A stretch of DNA of 64,000 nucleotides from Candidatus Magnetobacterium casense (GCF_000714715.1 NZ_JMFO01000002.1:71496-135495); one strand, 5' to 3'. Positions 1 through 10,297 are shown, counted from the first letter of the stretch. Notes: generated by a model not told the origin, from the sequence alone. Numbers and translations: made by a program.

Positions 1-1548
1 CTGTCCCAAGGCCCTCATCAACTCGTCCTCTGCCGACCTCTCTTTTACCTCGACGACAAGGTTGCCACCGGCTATTTCCTTTGCTATACCGGTTATGTGG
101 TTGCTTGCCTTTATCAGCACGTTGAGGTTACTCTTGATAACATTGAAGTCACCGTTATAGCTGTCGGTTATAGCATCGGGGATATCGCCCTTGCTGATCC
201 GCTCGACATAGTTTGCTGCTACGTTTAACGGCCCAATCACGGCATCAAGGGTCTTGTTTACACCGTCAACGATCTTTCTGTAATCGCCACCGTGTTTTGT
301 GACATCTGCCCTGGTTGCCAGCTTACCTGCTACCGCCGCCTCGACAAGGCTGTTGGCGTCGGATACGAGGGTATTGATGTTTGCTATGCAGGCATTGATA
401 TTGTTCTTGATGGCGTTGAAGTCGCCGTTGTATGTATCCGTAATAGCGGCAGGGATATCGCCCTTGCCGATCCGCTCGACGTAGTTGGCCGCCACGTTTA
501 ACGGCCCGATTACGGCATCAAGGGTCTTGTTTACACCATCAACGATCTCCCTGTAGCCGCCATTGAACTTTGAGGCATTGCCCCTGGTGGCAAGACTGCC
601 ATCAACCGCCGCCTTTGTCAGTGCCGCCATCTCTGCCACCAAATTGCGCAGGGTCTCAACAACCATGAGCATACTTTTGCTGAGTACGTCCTTGGCTGAC
701 TTTGCTTTAACCTCGACAGTCATATCCCCGGCGGCAATCTTTTCAGCCGCTGAGGCGGATTCACGTATGTTTTCTATAACAAGCCTTAACGAGTGAGCAA
801 GTACCCCTATTTCGTCCTTTGTATCCTCAGCGATCTCTACATCCACGTCACCTACGGCCAACCTGTTGGCGGCATCGACCATTTTCTTCACCGGTCCGGA
901 GATTAACCTGGCGATGACCATACCCAAGATGATGGCAACAAATACACCAACTGCCGTAAACGTGATGATCATCGTTGTTACCGTCCTGGCGTCTTTCTTG
1001 TTCCTGTCGTTTGCAGTACTGGCTGCTTTTTTGTTATTGTCAATGAGCTTATCCACTGCATCTTCTTGTACCCTGGCTGCCTTGAGCACCTCGGTTGCCA
1101 CAACGTTGATTGCCTCGGTCTGTTTACCGGCAGATGTCAACTCAAATACTCTGTCCACAAGCGGCTTTAGCGCTGCTTTGGCATCAACGAGCTCCTTAAA
1201 GGCCGCCCTCTCTTCCGTGTCATCGGTTATTGTCTTTTCAAAATCCTTGGACAGTTTATCCGTCTCTTGCATCAGCTCCTTTATGGTACTGGAGAGCTTT
1301 AGCTTATCCTCCGTTTTTTCAGTAAGCAGCAAATCCCTCAGGTTAGTTTGAGCCATCTGGAACTTGTCATTGATATCGCCCATAATAGTAACCGGTATAA
1401 GCGATTCCTCATACATCACGTTACTTGCTTCGGCCAATTTTTGGACATAGGTAATGCCCAGATAACCTATGCCGCCCGCAATCATGGCCACCAGGATAAA
1501 GCCGGTTAATAATTTCGTACTGATCTTCAGGTCATAGAACCATTTCAT
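1..1548 (-). CDS. Methyl-accepting chemotaxis protein, 3' part outside the window
   Basis: Chemoreceptor that would sense a periplasmic or membrane signal and control CheA. The start is ATG at 1548 (MKWFYDLK), preceded by a strong AGGAGG. The frame is open to base 1, so the C-terminal methyl-accepting signalling domain lies beyond the edge. Visible order: N-terminal membrane segment, a four-helix-bundle-like periplasmic region, a second membrane segment (around 975-905 on the plus strand), HAMP, then two copies of a HAMP-like unit with the wording [30 protein letters not shown]. The last visible residues ([13 protein letters not shown]) match the stretch just before the signalling domain of the receptor encoded at 1857-4625, so the two are paralogues in tandem. 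This copy has one HAMP-like unit fewer than its neighbour. The ligand cannot be told from sequence. Confidence 0.93.
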   Translation of the reverse strand, partial: MKWFYDLKISTKLLTGFILVAMIAGGIGYLGITYVQKLAEASNVMYEESLIPVTIMGDINDKFQMAQTNLRDLLLTEKTEDKLKLSSTIKELMQETDKLSKDFEKTITDDTEERAAFKELVDAKAALKPLVDRVFELTSAGKQTEAINVVATEVLKAARVQEDAVDKLIDNNKKAASTANDRNKKDARTVTTMIITFTAVGVFVAIILGMVIARLISGPVKKMVDAANRLAVGDVDVEIAEDTKDEIGVLAHSLRLVIENIRESASAAEKIAAGDMTVEVKAKSAKDVLSKSMLMVVETLRNLVAEMAALTKAAVDGSLATRGNASKFNGGYREIVDGVNKTLDAVIGPLNVAANYVERIGKGDIPAAITDTYNGDFNAIKNNINACIANINTLVSDANSLVEAAVAGKLATRADVTKHGGDYRKIVDGVNKTLDAVIGPLNVAANYVERISKGDIPDAITDSYNGDFNVIKSNLNVLIKASNHITGIAKEIAGGNLVVEVKERSAEDELMRALGQ

Positions 1549-1669
1549 AACAATCCTCCTATCTGTATTGTGTTTACATCGTTTATTATAACATTGTGGC
1601 AGGATTAAAAGGTATCCACCTAAAAAAGCATGGTAATAAGCAGAAGAGTATAAGTAGCTATAACAACAG

Positions 1670-1819
1670 AAGAAAAGAAGGAGGGCGGCGGAGCTTATTT
1701 TCCGCTCCAGGTCGCACCTGGCCCTCCTCAGACCTCCCCCGCAAGGGGAGGGGTGAGGCACCCCGGCCAGAAAGAAGTCCCCTTGACCCCATTATGCGCA
1801 GGCCTTGATTTTTAAACAT
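1670..1819 (+). repeat. Repeat family A, copy A1
   Basis: GC-rich intergenic repeat between the two chemoreceptor genes. It runs from AAGAAAAGAAGGAGGGCGG through a CCCCGCAAGGGG palindrome to GAAAGAAGTCCCCTTGACCCC and TTGATTTTTAAACAT. Most of these blocks recur at 10080, 12200 (inverted), 45100, 50748, 57911 and 59452 (inverted). It is not a gene, although a 70-codon open frame crosses it. Confidence 0.8.
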
Positions 1820-1856
1820 TAATGATTATACTGTTTTACCGCATATGGCGCTGATC

Positions 1857-4625
1857 TCAGAATCTCTCAAATTCCCTGCTGTCATCATCGCCATGTTCAT
1901 CGGTCTTAATGCCCAGGGAGACACCTATTCGTTTTTTTTCCGTATGTAGCTCTTTTTGCTTGGGATGAAGCTCCGGTCTTTCAGCGTCTTTTCTGGTAAC
2001 GTGGGCAACCTTTGCCTTTTGTATGGGGATGGATTTCCTCTGTGTAGAGGCCGATGCCCTGGCATCGTCTGCGGTCTTGAAGAACGAAATGATCGACTGC
2101 AACTGTTCAGCCTGGCTTGACAGCTCCTCGGAGGTTGATGCCATCTCTTCGGAGGCGGAGGCGTTTTGCTGAATGACCTGATCAAGTTGTTGAATGGCCT
2201 TGTTGATCTGTTCGGCGCCGGAGTTTTGTTCAGCACTTGAGGCGGTTATCTCCTGCACCAGCTCTGCGGTCTTCTGTACGTCGGGCAATATGGTGGCCAG
2301 CATTTGTCCGGCCTTGTCGGCTACCTCGACACTGGTGGTGGCCTTTTTGGTAATCTCCCCGGCGGCCATCTGACTCCTTTCGGCCAACTGTCTAACCTCG
2401 GAGGCAACAACGGCAAAGCCCTTGCCATGCTCCCCGGCACGAGCGGCCTCGATGGCGGCGTTGAGGGCGAGTAGGTTTGTCTGTCTGGCGATCTCCTCTA
2501 TGATCGTTATCTTGCCGGCTATCTCCTTCATTGCCACAACGGTCTCTGCCACCGCCTTGCCGCCTTCCCGGGCATTGGTAGCGGATTTTTCGGCCATACG
2601 TTGGGTCTGCTGGGCGTTGTCTGCGGTCTGCCGGATATTGGCCGTCATCTCCTCCATGGAGGCCGATGCCTCTTCTGCCGCAGCCGCCTGTTCGGTTGCA
2701 CCTTGTGACAACTCCTGGGCACTGGCGCTGAGTTCCATGCTGCCGGCTGATACATTATCTGCGGCTGACTTTATCTCCGTCACCACGTCAGTCAGTCTCC
2801 GAACCATCTGCCCCAAGGCCCTCATCAACTCGTCCTCTGCCGACCTCTCACGTACCTCGATAACCAGATTGCCGTTGGCTATCTCCTTTGCTATCCCCGT
2901 TATGTGATTGCTTGCCTTTATCAGCACGTTGAGGTTGTTCTTGATGGTGTTGAAGTCGCCGTTGTAGCTGTCGGTTATAGCATCGGGGATATCGCCCTTG
3001 CTGATCCTGTCAACGTAGTTGGCTGCCACGTTTAACGGCCCTATTACGGCATCGAGGGTCTTGTTTACACCGTCAACGATCTTTCTGTAATCGCCGCCGT
3101 GCTTTGTGGCATCGGCCCTGGTTGCCAGTTTACCGGCCAATGCCGCCTCAACAAGGGTGTTGGCGTCGGATACGAGGGCATTGATGTTTGCTATGCAGAC
3201 ATTGAGGTTGTTCTTGATCAGATTGTACTGCCCCTTGTATTCTGACGTAATTGGCTGTGGAATGTTGCCCCTGGATATCTTGTCAACGTAATCTGCTGTC
3301 ACCATCAGAGGGTTGACGATGTTGGTGATCGTGTCGTTGACACCGGAGACGAGCTTTTGCCAGCCGCCCACAAAGAGCTTGTCGTTGGCACGTTTGTCGA
3401 GTTCACCGTTGGCTGCGGCATTGATTATGGCATCCGTCTCTGCCAACAGCTCGCTCATCATCTTGACCATGTTGTTGAGATTGCCCTTGATGGTGTTGAA
3501 GTCGCCGTTGTACGTATCCGTAATCGCAGGCGGGATATCGCCCTTGCTGATCCTGTCAACGTAGTTGGCTGCCACGTTTAACGGCCCAATTACGGCATCG
3601 AGGGTCTTGTTTACACCCGTAACGATCTCTCTGTAGCCGCCGTTGAACTTTTCGGCGTTGCCCCTGGTGGCAAGCCTGCCCTCAACAGCCGCCTTTGTCA
3701 GCATTGCCGCCTCTGCCACCAGATTGCGCAGGGTCTCAACGACAAACTGCATGCTCTTGCCAAGCACGTCCTTATCCGATCTTACCTTGACCACGACACT
3801 GAGGTCGCCCCCGGCAATCTTCTCGGACGTTGAGGCGGACTCCCTTATGTTGTCTATAACAAATCTGAAGGCTTGAGCAAGCATTCCAACCTCATCCCTT
3901 GAGTTATACTCAACGTTGACACCTACATCGCCAACGGCAAGACCATCAGCCGCCTTGACCATAGCCTTTAACGGGTTGCTTATTGAACGCGATATAAACA
4001 TACCCAACAGTATAGCTATGATAAACCCGATTATGGTTATGGCAATTACCATGTTTGTAACCTTATTGGCAAGGACAGTGTTTGAATCGGATGTCTCTTT
4101 CGCCTGTTTTACCTTGCTTTCCTGGAGGGCGTCTATTGCGCCCTGTTCTGCCTGGGCTGCCTTTTTCCCCTCATGTCTCATTAAAACTAAGGCATCTGCG
4201 TCTTTTCCTGCTGCATCAAGTTCTACGACTCTATCTATAACTGAGCTATATGCCTTCCTGGTATCTAAAAAATGGTTGAATAGTTTTTTCCCTTCTTCTG
4301 TGAAAATAGTTTTTTCAAACTCCGAGGATAGCTTGTCTATATTGTTTCTAAGTTCACTTATCTCTTTAAGCGCTTCGGCCTTCTCCTCTTTTGTTGTTGA
4401 CTCCGCAAAATCTCTCAGATTTATCCTTACTCTTTGAAAATCCTGTGTTATTTCGGCAAGCTGACTTATCGGTATCGTAATTTTCTCATACAGGAATGTG
4501 TCGGCATCGTCCAATTTTTTGAGATTGACAATACTGAATACCCCTACTATTACTGTTATACACGCGACAAGTATAAAGCCGCCTACCAGCTTCGTTGCTG
4601 TTTTCATGTTGTAAAACCAACTCAT
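1857..4625 (-). CDS. Methyl-accepting chemotaxis protein with HAMP-like repeats, 922 aa
   Basis: Chemoreceptor. TM1 is at residues about 11-33, a helical periplasmic domain at about 35-185, TM2 at about 188-212 and HAMP at about 212-265. Three related units follow at about 330-600, each ending in a G-(D/N)-I-P-x-x-I-T-x-x-Y-(N/K)-G motif, which I read as a chain of HAMP-like modules. The methyl-accepting domain is at about 620-860, with the conserved hairpin tip [20 protein letters not shown] and several E/Q-rich heptads. A charged tail of about 60 residues follows, with no CheR-docking pentapeptide that I recognise. The start ATG at 4625 has a good AGGAGG upstream. Long chains of HAMP modules are known in soluble and membrane receptors, where they pass signals over distance. 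DNA of the repeat units is nearly the same as in the receptor at 1-1548, suggesting recent duplication or gene conversion. Confidence 0.95.
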   Translation of the reverse strand: MSWFYNMKTATKLVGGFILVACITVIVGVFSIVNLKKLDDADTFLYEKITIPISQLAEITQDFQRVRINLRDFAESTTKEEKAEALKEISELRNNIDKLSSEFEKTIFTEEGKKLFNHFLDTRKAYSSVIDRVVELDAAGKDADALVLMRHEGKKAAQAEQGAIDALQESKVKQAKETSDSNTVLANKVTNMVIAITIIGFIIAILLGMFISRSISNPLKAMVKAADGLAVGDVGVNVEYNSRDEVGMLAQAFRFVIDNIRESASTSEKIAGGDLSVVVKVRSDKDVLGKSMQFVVETLRNLVAEAAMLTKAAVEGRLATRGNAEKFNGGYREIVTGVNKTLDAVIGPLNVAANYVDRISKGDIPPAITDTYNGDFNTIKGNLNNMVKMMSELLAETDAIINAAANGELDKRANDKLFVGGWQKLVSGVNDTITNIVNPLMVTADYVDKISRGNIPQPITSEYKGQYNLIKNNLNVCIANINALVSDANTLVEAALAGKLATRADATKHGGDYRKIVDGVNKTLDAVIGPLNVAANYVDRISKGDIPDAITDSYNGDFNTIKNNLNVLIKASNHITGIAKEIANGNLVIEVRERSAEDELMRALGQMVRRLTDVVTEIKSAADNVSAGSMELSASAQELSQGATEQAAAAEEASASMEEMTANIRQTADNAQQTQRMAEKSATNAREGGKAVAETVVAMKEIAGKITIIEEIARQTNLLALNAAIEAARAGEHGKGFAVVASEVRQLAERSQMAAGEITKKATTSVEVADKAGQMLATILPDVQKTAELVQEITASSAEQNSGAEQINKAIQQLDQVIQQNASASEEMASTSEELSSQAEQLQSIISFFKTADDARASASTQRKSIPIQKAKVAHVTRKDAERPELHPKQKELHTEKKRIGVSLGIKTDEHGDDDSREFERF

Positions 4626-4737
4626 AACATCCTCCTTTTGATATTCCTTGTTAGCTGTCTTTTTAAATTAGCCTTTACCTGATCCTAATTTGTGGTTCTT
4701 TCGTACTTCATAGGGGTAATTTTTTCTACCCTTGTCC

Positions 4738-4770
4738 AAGAACCCTCCCCTAACCCCTCCCATAAAGGGA
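4738..4770 (+). repeat. Repeat family C, copy C1
   Basis: AAGAACCCTCCCCTAACCCC followed by TCCCATAAAGGGA. The same block recurs at 57828-57866 (+) and, inverted and slightly diverged, at 51113-51150. Confidence 0.75.
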
Positions 4771-5130
4771 TGGGAATATAAAGAGCCAGAATATATATAG
4801 CATTCGATGTCCTCCCATCTTTTCGAGCCTCTTGCAAAGTTGTTGATAAGTTTAGACTCCACCCATTTTAATAGTAACACAACTTAATAGTAACTACAAC
4901 CCATCTGAAAACACAACGTAGAAATCAAACAAAAACCAGCAGAGAGTAGGAATTTTTTTGCGTTTTATCTGTTTTACTCTTGCAATTGGATTATCTTATC
5001 ATTTACTGTATTTGGTAGCGCTCCAGTCCGGTGTGGTCTCATCGCTTAAGCACAGTAACAATGCCATACTACGAAAATATAAAAGTGGCTTAAATACTGG
5101 CAACCACGGTTGATAGTGGTGTTACCATCG

Positions 5131-5190
5131 CACCTGCCCCTGCCACAAACCGCTCCTTTCTTTTTCCTTACGGTCAAATGCGATTGCCCT
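5131..5190 (-). repeat. Repeat family A, truncated copy A2
   Basis: Inverted left end of the family A repeat: CTGCCCCTGCCACAAACCG, a pyrimidine tract, then ACGGTCAAATGCGATTGCCC. The same left end is seen at 30788, 50748 and 59580. The right half is missing here. Confidence 0.7.
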
Positions 5191-5310
5191 GGGTGTAAAG
5201 CATGGTTGTCAAATATCTGGGGGAAATGCTATCTTAGTAATTAATGACAGCGATGAATATTAACAGCGACGACAGAAGCCGGATTGCCTCCAACGTCTTC
5301 AGCGGGGAGC

Positions 5311-6225
5311 ATGAATAAGAACCTCGTATCTATCCGGGATACCTCAACGGAGGATATAGAGCTGATCATAAATACGGCACTATCATTTAAAGAAGTACTC
5401 GGACGTGACATCAAAAAAGTCCCCACGCTCAGGGGTAAGACAGCCGTAAACCTCTTCTTCGAACCCTCCACCCGAACCAAGACTTCCTTTGAACTGGCAC
5501 AAAAAAGACTCAGCACCGACGTCGTAAACTTCACCGTCCCAACCAGCAGCGTGGTCAAGGGGGAGAGCCTCTTTGATACCATCAGAACGATAGAAGCATA
5601 CGGTGTTGACTTCATCATCATCCGGCACCAGTGCAGCGGTGTGCCATACATGGTGTCGCGCTTTGCCAGGGCGTCGATTATAAACGCCGGAGACGGTATC
5701 AACGAACACCCGACCCAGGCGCTCTTGGACGCATTCACGATCATCGAAAAAAAGGGCGCCATCGCCGGCCTTAAGATCGCCATCGTTGGTGACATCTTTC
5801 ATAGCAGGGTAGCCAAGTCAAACATCTATTGCCTGACCAGACTTGGGGCACAGGTCAGACTGATTGCCCCAACCACGTTTTTGCCAAAGGGGATAGAAAG
5901 CCAGGGCGTTGATATCTGCAACGACCTCAACACCGGACTCAAGGGCGTTGACGTGGTCATGGTACTGAGGATACAAAAGGAGAGACAAGGCAGCGGTTTT
6001 TTCTCCACGGCTCAGGAGTATTTCCGGTTCTGGGGGGTAACGCACAAGGCACTGGCAGCCGCCACCCCCGATGCAATTGTGATGCACCCCGGCCCAATGA
6101 ACCGCGGTGTGGAAATAGCCTCCGACGTTGCAGACAGCGCACATTCCGTCATCTATGACCAGGTCTTAAACGGACTCGCCATCAGAATGGCCGTCCTTTA
6201 TCTGTTAAGCGGTGCAAGACCGTGA
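5311..6225 (+). CDS. pyrB: Aspartate carbamoyltransferase, catalytic subunit
   Basis: Joins carbamoyl phosphate and L-aspartate to form N-carbamoyl-L-aspartate, the second step of de novo pyrimidine synthesis, in the cytoplasm. Clear family motifs: FEPSTRTKTSFE (carbamoyl-phosphate loop), HQCSG, HPTQALLDAFTI, a GDI-HSRVA-SN stretch and HPGPMNRGVEI near the C-terminus. I take the ATG at 5311 (MNKNLVSIRD), which has GGGGAG just upstream and gives 304 residues, the usual catalytic-subunit length; an in-frame TTG at 5284 would add nine residues. The gene is 27 bp from pyrC and clearly in one operon with pyrC and carA. No pyrI regulatory subunit gene and no pyrR are visible nearby. Confidence 0.97.
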   Translation: MNKNLVSIRDTSTEDIELIINTALSFKEVLGRDIKKVPTLRGKTAVNLFFEPSTRTKTSFELAQKRLSTDVVNFTVPTSSVVKGESLFDTIRTIEAYGVDFIIIRHQCSGVPYMVSRFARASIINAGDGINEHPTQALLDAFTIIEKKGAIAGLKIAIVGDIFHSRVAKSNIYCLTRLGAQVRLIAPTTFLPKGIESQGVDICNDLNTGLKGVDVVMVLRIQKERQGSGFFSTAQEYFRFWGVTHKALAAATPDAIVMHPGPMNRGVEIASDVADSAHSVIYDQVLNGLAIRMAVLYLLSGARP

Positions 6226-6252
6226 GGAACACAACAGGAGCTTTATTCTAAA

Positions 6253-7551
6253 ATGGAGATAATCTTAAAAAACGGCCATATCGTTGACCCCTCATCGGGA
6301 GTTGACACCATGGGACATGTCGTAATACGGGACGATAAAATAGCGCAAATAGCCCCGCTTTCTGAAGAGCCGCAAATATCGCCACAGACTCAGGTAATTG
6401 ATGTCGGTGGACTGTACGTATTTCCGGGGCTTATTGATATCCACGTCCACCTCAGAGAGCCGGGATACACACACAAGGAGACCATTGTCAGCGGCAGTCA
6501 GGCCGGAGTCAAAGGCGGCTTTACAACCCTGTGCTGTATGCCGAATACGAATCCGCCCAACGACAACGAAACCATTACCCAATACATTGTGCAAAAGGGA
6601 CTCTCAGAGGGGACCTGTAACGTCCACCCCATCGGGGCAATAACCAAGAAGCAGGAGGGCAAGGAACTGACAGAGTTTGGCCTGATGAAGGCAGCCGGCT
6701 GTGTTGCCTTTTCCGACGACGGCAGACCGGTCACCAACTCCCTTCTCATGAGACGGGCGCTTGAGTACTCAACGACCTTTGATGTCCCCGTAATATCTCA
6801 CGCCGAAGACGTCTGGCTCTCCGGGGATGGGGTGATGAACGAAGGGCAACTCTCAACGCTCCTGGGTCTGAGGGGGATACCGGCAGAGGCGGAGGTTATC
6901 ATGATACGGCGCGACATAGAGCTGGCAGCCCTGACCGGTGGGAGGTTGCACATCGCACATGTCTCCACGGCGGGCGGGGTCAGGGCCATCAGAGAGGCAA
7001 AGGTCGCAGGGATCAACGTCACGGCTGAGACCACCCCGCACTATCTGCACATAACGGAGGACTGCGCAGATGGCTACAACACGCTGGCCAAGGTCAATCC
7101 CCCCCTGCGCACCAAAAAGGACGTTGATGCCATCAGAGAGGGCCTCTGTGACGGCACCATTGACTGCATCGCTACGGACCATGCACCACACCACAAGGAC
7201 GACAAGGAGTGTGAGTTTGACGTGGCCGCATTTGGCATATCGGGGCTTGAGACCGCACTTGCCCTGGGACTGAAACTCGTACAGGAAGGGGTGCTGTCAT
7301 TAAGCGCCTTGATCGAAAAAATGACCGTTAAACCATCCGACATCCTAAGGCTTGGCAAAGGTACCCTGAGGGAGGGTGCAGTGGCCGACGTCGTGGTGGT
7401 TGACATAGACAGGGAGTTTACGGTGGATATGAACAGCCTTGTATCAAAGGGCAGGAACACGCCATTTCACGGTTGGCAGCTCAGGGGACTCTGTGTGCTG
7501 ACAATTGTTGGTGGTGCAATCAGGTACGACCAACTGCGGGGCAACCTATGA
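6253..7551 (+). CDS. pyrC: Dihydroorotase
   Basis: Cyclises carbamoyl aspartate to dihydroorotate, the third step of pyrimidine synthesis. The 432-residue length and motifs fit the class I (Bacillus PyrC-like) amidohydrolases: the metal-binding [10 protein letters not shown] near residue 60, ETTPHYL, and [10 protein letters not shown] with the catalytic aspartate. The gene starts with ATG 27 bp after pyrB, and its TGA stop overlaps the carA start in an ATGA, so translation of the three genes is probably coupled. The class I form often associates with the PyrB catalytic subunit in other bacteria (known of the family, not visible here). Confidence 0.97.
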   Translation: MEIILKNGHIVDPSSGVDTMGHVVIRDDKIAQIAPLSEEPQISPQTQVIDVGGLYVFPGLIDIHVHLREPGYTHKETIVSGSQAGVKGGFTTLCCMPNTNPPNDNETITQYIVQKGLSEGTCNVHPIGAITKKQEGKELTEFGLMKAAGCVAFSDDGRPVTNSLLMRRALEYSTTFDVPVISHAEDVWLSGDGVMNEGQLSTLLGLRGIPAEAEVIMIRRDIELAALTGGRLHIAHVSTAGGVRAIREAKVAGINVTAETTPHYLHITEDCADGYNTLAKVNPPLRTKKDVDAIREGLCDGTIDCIATDHAPHHKDDKECEFDVAAFGISGLETALALGLKLVQEGVLSLSALIEKMTVKPSDILRLGKGTLREGAVADVVVVDIDREFTVDMNSLVSKGRNTPFHGWQLRGLCVLTIVGGAIRYDQLRGNL

Positions 7552-8657
7552 ACAGGGTGTTGCTTGTACTTGCCGATGGTACGGTATTTGAAGGTGAGGC
7601 ATTTGGGGCAGAGGGTGAGGCCGTTGGAGAAATCGTCTTTAATACCGCCATGAGCGGCTATCAGGAGATATTGACCGATCCATCCTACAAGGGACAGATC
7701 GTTACTATGACCTACACGCAGATAGGCAACTACGGCATCAACCCACAAGATGCGGAGTCGGTGGCAGGCCCCAAAGTGGAGGGCTTTATCGTAAAGGAGT
7801 CCTTTGGGCGCTGGAGCAACTGGCGCGGCAATCAGTCCATAGACGACTATCTGCGGCAACACAACATAGTGGCCATCAGCGGGATTGATACACGGGCGCT
7901 TACCGTACACCTGAGAACATCCGGGGCAATGATGGGCATAATCTCAACGCATGAAGCAGACCCACGGAGACTCTATCAACGTATAAAGGGACACCCCGGC
8001 ATCGGCGGCATTGACCTGGTACAAGGCGTAACGGCGCGAAAACCTTACCGCTGGAGCGAACCGCTTTGGTCGCTCAATAGTAAACAGGATACTCCTACAG
8101 CAAATAAAAAGGTAGTAGTGTACGACTTTGGGGTAAAGCTCAACATCCTGCGCAGCCTTGTGAGTGTTGGCTTTGATGTGCAGGTGGTACCGGCTGCCAC
8201 CAGTGCCGATGAGGTTTTAAAACTCGCACCCGATGCGATATTTCTCAGCAACGGCCCCGGCGACCCCGAGGCGGTTGGCTATGGCATAGAAAACGTAAGA
8301 AAACTCCTGGGCAAGAAACCAATCTTTGGGATATGCCTTGGACATCAGATACTGGGCCTTGCCCTTGGCGGCAGGACGTTTAAACTCAAGTTCGGTCATC
8401 ACGGCGGCAATCACCCCGTCAAGGACCTCCAAACTGGCAGGGTTGAAATAACCTCACAAAACCACAACTACTGTGTCGATGTCAATAGCATCAGCAAAGA
8501 GGTCGAACTCACACACGTCAATCTCTATGACGGTACGGCTGAGGGCATGAGACACATGCACTTGCCGGTCTTTTCCGTGCAGTATCACCCCGAAGCCGGC
8601 CCCGGCCCTAACGACTCACGGTATCTCTTTCAGCGCTTCAGAGACCTTGTGGGGTAA
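7548..8657 (+). CDS. carA: Carbamoyl-phosphate synthase, small (glutaminase) subunit
   Basis: Hydrolyses glutamine and passes ammonia to CarB for carbamoyl phosphate synthesis, feeding PyrB and arginine synthesis. The N-terminal CPSase small-chain domain is at residues about 1-135 ([25 protein letters not shown]). The class I amidotransferase domain follows, with nucleophile Cys in [16 protein letters not shown] and the His/Glu pair in [10 protein letters not shown]. The start ATG at 7548 overlaps the pyrC stop by 4 bp and gives 369 residues; a longer in-frame ORF back to 7473 runs inside pyrC and is rejected. carB does not follow; the next gene is on the other strand, so the large subunit must be encoded elsewhere. 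Confidence 0.97.
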   Translation: MNRVLLVLADGTVFEGEAFGAEGEAVGEIVFNTAMSGYQEILTDPSYKGQIVTMTYTQIGNYGINPQDAESVAGPKVEGFIVKESFGRWSNWRGNQSIDDYLRQHNIVAISGIDTRALTVHLRTSGAMMGIISTHEADPRRLYQRIKGHPGIGGIDLVQGVTARKPYRWSEPLWSLNSKQDTPTANKKVVVYDFGVKLNILRSLVSVGFDVQVVPAATSADEVLKLAPDAIFLSNGPGDPEAVGYGIENVRKLLGKKPIFGICLGHQILGLALGGRTFKLKFGHHGGNHPVKDLQTGRVEITSQNHNYCVDVNSISKEVELTHVNLYDGTAEGMRHMHLPVFSVQYHPEAGPGPNDSRYLFQRFRDLVG

Positions 8658-8739
8658 GGTGGCATCGTGGATAGTAAGACAGGGTATACCCGGTTGTCAA
8701 GGGCGATAGGCTGTGTTTGTTGCTGCATCCTGCACATGC

Positions 8740-9270
8740 TTAAACGTAGAAACCTCCAAAGAGTTCATTTACGTCTATCTCCAACCCTTCAATAACCCTG
8801 GACCTTACAACCCCTTCTCCCTCGGCTGAAGAAAATAGTTCGTATGCGTCTCCTTCAATGGTCAGTATCTCAATAGTCTCCAGTTCGGGGATGACTATCC
8901 AGTATTCAGGCACTTTATAGTGTTCATATATCGCTTTCTTTGTAAGAGTGTCTTTAGCAACCGACCCCCTGGAGACAATCTCACACACCATGTCAGGCAC
9001 ACCACGTATCCAGTCCTGAAAGATACCCATATTCTCTTTCCTGATAAACAAGATGTCAGGCTGTAACCTTTGCTGCCCTTCCTCAAGGATCACGTCAAGC
9101 GGGGCATTGTAGACCTTCCCTGTCTTGTTGCTTTCCAGGTGCAAGATTATTTTTCTCACTATCCTTATACTAATATCCTGATGCTTTCCAAACGGACTAG
9201 GTCCCATAACCTCCACCCCATTGATAATCTCAGTTAAATCAAAGTCCCTCTCCAATGTCTGTGCCTTCAT
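8740..9270 (-). CDS. Uma2 family (DUF820) PD-(D/E)xK nuclease-like protein
   Basis: The family has a restriction-endonuclease fold, is found in many copies in cyanobacteria and some other phyla, and has no settled biological role. Visible features: QPDILF with the metal-binding Asp, then DMVCEIVSRGSVAKD with the Glu, followed by TKKAIYEHYKVPEYWIV, the usual Uma2 ending block. I place the start at ATG 9270 (MKAQTLERDF), which gives 176 residues, the normal family size. An upstream TTG at 9360 would add an unlike 30-residue leader. A promoter with TATAAT ends 7 bp before this ATG, so the message may be leaderless. It converges on carA. Confidence 0.82.
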   Translation of the reverse strand: MKAQTLERDFDLTEIINGVEVMGPSPFGKHQDISIRIVRKIILHLESNKTGKVYNAPLDVILEEGQQRLQPDILFIRKENMGIFQDWIRGVPDMVCEIVSRGSVAKDTLTKKAIYEHYKVPEYWIVIPELETIEILTIEGDAYELFSSAEGEGVVRSRVIEGLEIDVNELFGGFYV

Positions 9271-9276
9271 AATGGT

Positions 9277-9305
9277 ATTATACCACAAGCTATTATGATT
9301 TTCAA
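9277..9305 (-). promoter_or_regulatory. Promoter of the Uma2-type gene, probably leaderless
   Basis: On the minus strand, TTGAAA (9305-9300), a 17-base spacer and TATAAT (9282-9277). Six bases separate TATAAT from ATG 9270, so transcription would begin at or next to the A of ATG. No Shine-Dalgarno sequence is seen. Confidence 0.65.
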
Positions 9306-9466
9306 ACGCCTTGACAATAATCTCCAAGTTGTGGTATGGTATAAAATGTAGTATTGTCAAAACAAGTAAATAATATCGACGACTGTTTAATTACTCCGGG
9401 CCTGAAGAATAAGCAGTGGGGCTGATAGCAAGATAATGCTAAAATATAACAAGGGATGGCATATTA

Positions 9467-9736
9467 ATGGCAATTATTTCAATGTTTTATGGCATAATTG
9501 TTTCTCTGTATTTTCTTGATAACAGACAGCATAAATTGCCACATATTCATGTTCGTTATCAGGGGCATGAAGCCGTATTTTCCATTCCGGACGGAAATTT
9601 GATAGACGGGGAAATACCCCAAAACAAGGTTCGGCTCGTTCAGGCGTGGATAGAAATACATAAAGAGGACTTGATGGCAGACTGGGAACTTGCTTCATCA
9701 GGGCAGGAAATATTCAAGATAGAACCTCTCAGATAA
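9467..9736 (+). CDS. DUF4160 domain protein
   Basis: Small 89-residue protein with the DUF4160 pattern: ...FLDNRQHKLPHIHVRYQGHEAVFSIPDG... and a C-terminal WEL...I-PL block. The HIHV segment is the family signature. It is followed after 13 bp by a DUF2442 protein. These two domains are commonly paired and have been proposed to form a toxin-antitoxin-like unit; I know of no settled biochemical function, so this is context only. The ATG is preceded by AAGGGATGG, a fair ribosome site. The upstream AT-rich stretch (GATAATGCTAAAATATAAC) may hold the promoter. Confidence 0.82.
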   Translation: MAIISMFYGIIVSLYFLDNRQHKLPHIHVRYQGHEAVFSIPDGNLIDGEIPQNKVRLVQAWIEIHKEDLMADWELASSGQEIFKIEPLR

Positions 9737-9749
9737 TCAAGAGGCTAAA

Positions 9750-9998
9750 ATGAATCCGAGAGTTACAGAAGTTCATCCAAGAGAGGATTATACCTTGACA
9801 CTTGTATTTGATAATAATGAAGAGAGAGTCTTTGATGTTAAACCATATCTGAATAAAGGCATTTTCAAACAATTAAATGACATCCGTATCTTTAATTCCG
9901 TAAAACCATTCCTTGGCAGTATTCAATGGATGAATGGATTGGATTTTTGTCCAGACACGTTATATTTAGAAAGCAAAACACCCGAAGAATTTTCCTAA
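9750..9998 (+). CDS. DUF2442 domain protein
   Basis: 82-residue protein with the DUF2442 form: MNPRVTEVHPREDYTLTLVF, a central ERVFDVKPYL block and the ending MNGLDFCPDTLYLES. It lies 13 bp after the DUF4160 gene and is co-transcribed with it by position. By family habit it is the partner (antitoxin-like) member of the pair; neither activity can be shown from sequence. Repeat fragments of families B and A follow directly downstream. Confidence 0.8.
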   Translation: MNPRVTEVHPREDYTLTLVFDNNEERVFDVKPYLNKGIFKQLNDIRIFNSVKPFLGSIQWMNGLDFCPDTLYLESKTPEEFS

Positions 9999-10040
9999 TG
10001 CCGTGCAAAAAAACTTCATACCTTTGATTGCTTCCTAATG

Positions 10041-10071
10041 GTATCCTCTTTAAATTCCATGGTAACTATAC
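10041..10071 (+). repeat. Repeat family B, left-end fragment B1
   Basis: GTATCCTCTTTAAATTCCAT then GGTAACTATACTG, matching the left end of the full copies at 27144 and 48720. It is cut off and runs directly into a family A repeat, so A probably inserted into or replaced the rest of B. Confidence 0.7.
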
Positions 10072-10079
10072 TGTAAGAC

Positions 10080-10178
10080 AAGAAAGAAAGGGGCTGCTCC
10101 GCCTCCCTTCAGAACCCCCTGCAAGGAGAGGGGCGAGGCGCCCCGCCCGGAAAGAAGTCCCCTTGACCCCTCTTCCTA
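10080..10178 (+). repeat. Repeat family A, copy A3
   Basis: AAGAAAGAAAGGGGCTGCTCC, CTTCAGAACCCCCTGCAAGG, then CCGGAAAGAAGTCCCCTTGA. It lies in the leader region of nrfH. The 120 bp between it and nrfH show no clear FNR or NarL site to my reading. Confidence 0.75.
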
Positions 10179-10297
10179 CACAATTGTAGCATTGGTTACA
10201 ATTCTGAATGATACCCGTATCCTGATCTCCTGTTTCTATCAGATATTGCCGCTGGCACGATATTAGCTACAGGACAAATAAAAAGACAGGAGGCTCC

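Larger units (their letters stand above)
4626..5310. other. Gene-free stretch holding two repeat fragments
   Basis: No convincing gene lies between the chemoreceptor start and pyrB. The stretch holds a family C repeat (4738-4770) and a truncated inverted family A repeat (5131-5190). The rest is AT-rich and I see no clear promoter or riboswitch. A 70-codon minus-strand open frame at 4668-4880 is largely built from the C repeat and is not supported. Confidence 0.6.

Noticed and set aside
1596-1808. 70-codon ORF between the chemoreceptors
   Set aside because: It is made of repeat A1; similar frames open in other copies of the repeat.
8658-8739. carB downstream of carA
   Set aside because: Only 82 bp of non-coding sequence separates carA from a convergent Uma2-type gene; no carB sequence is present.
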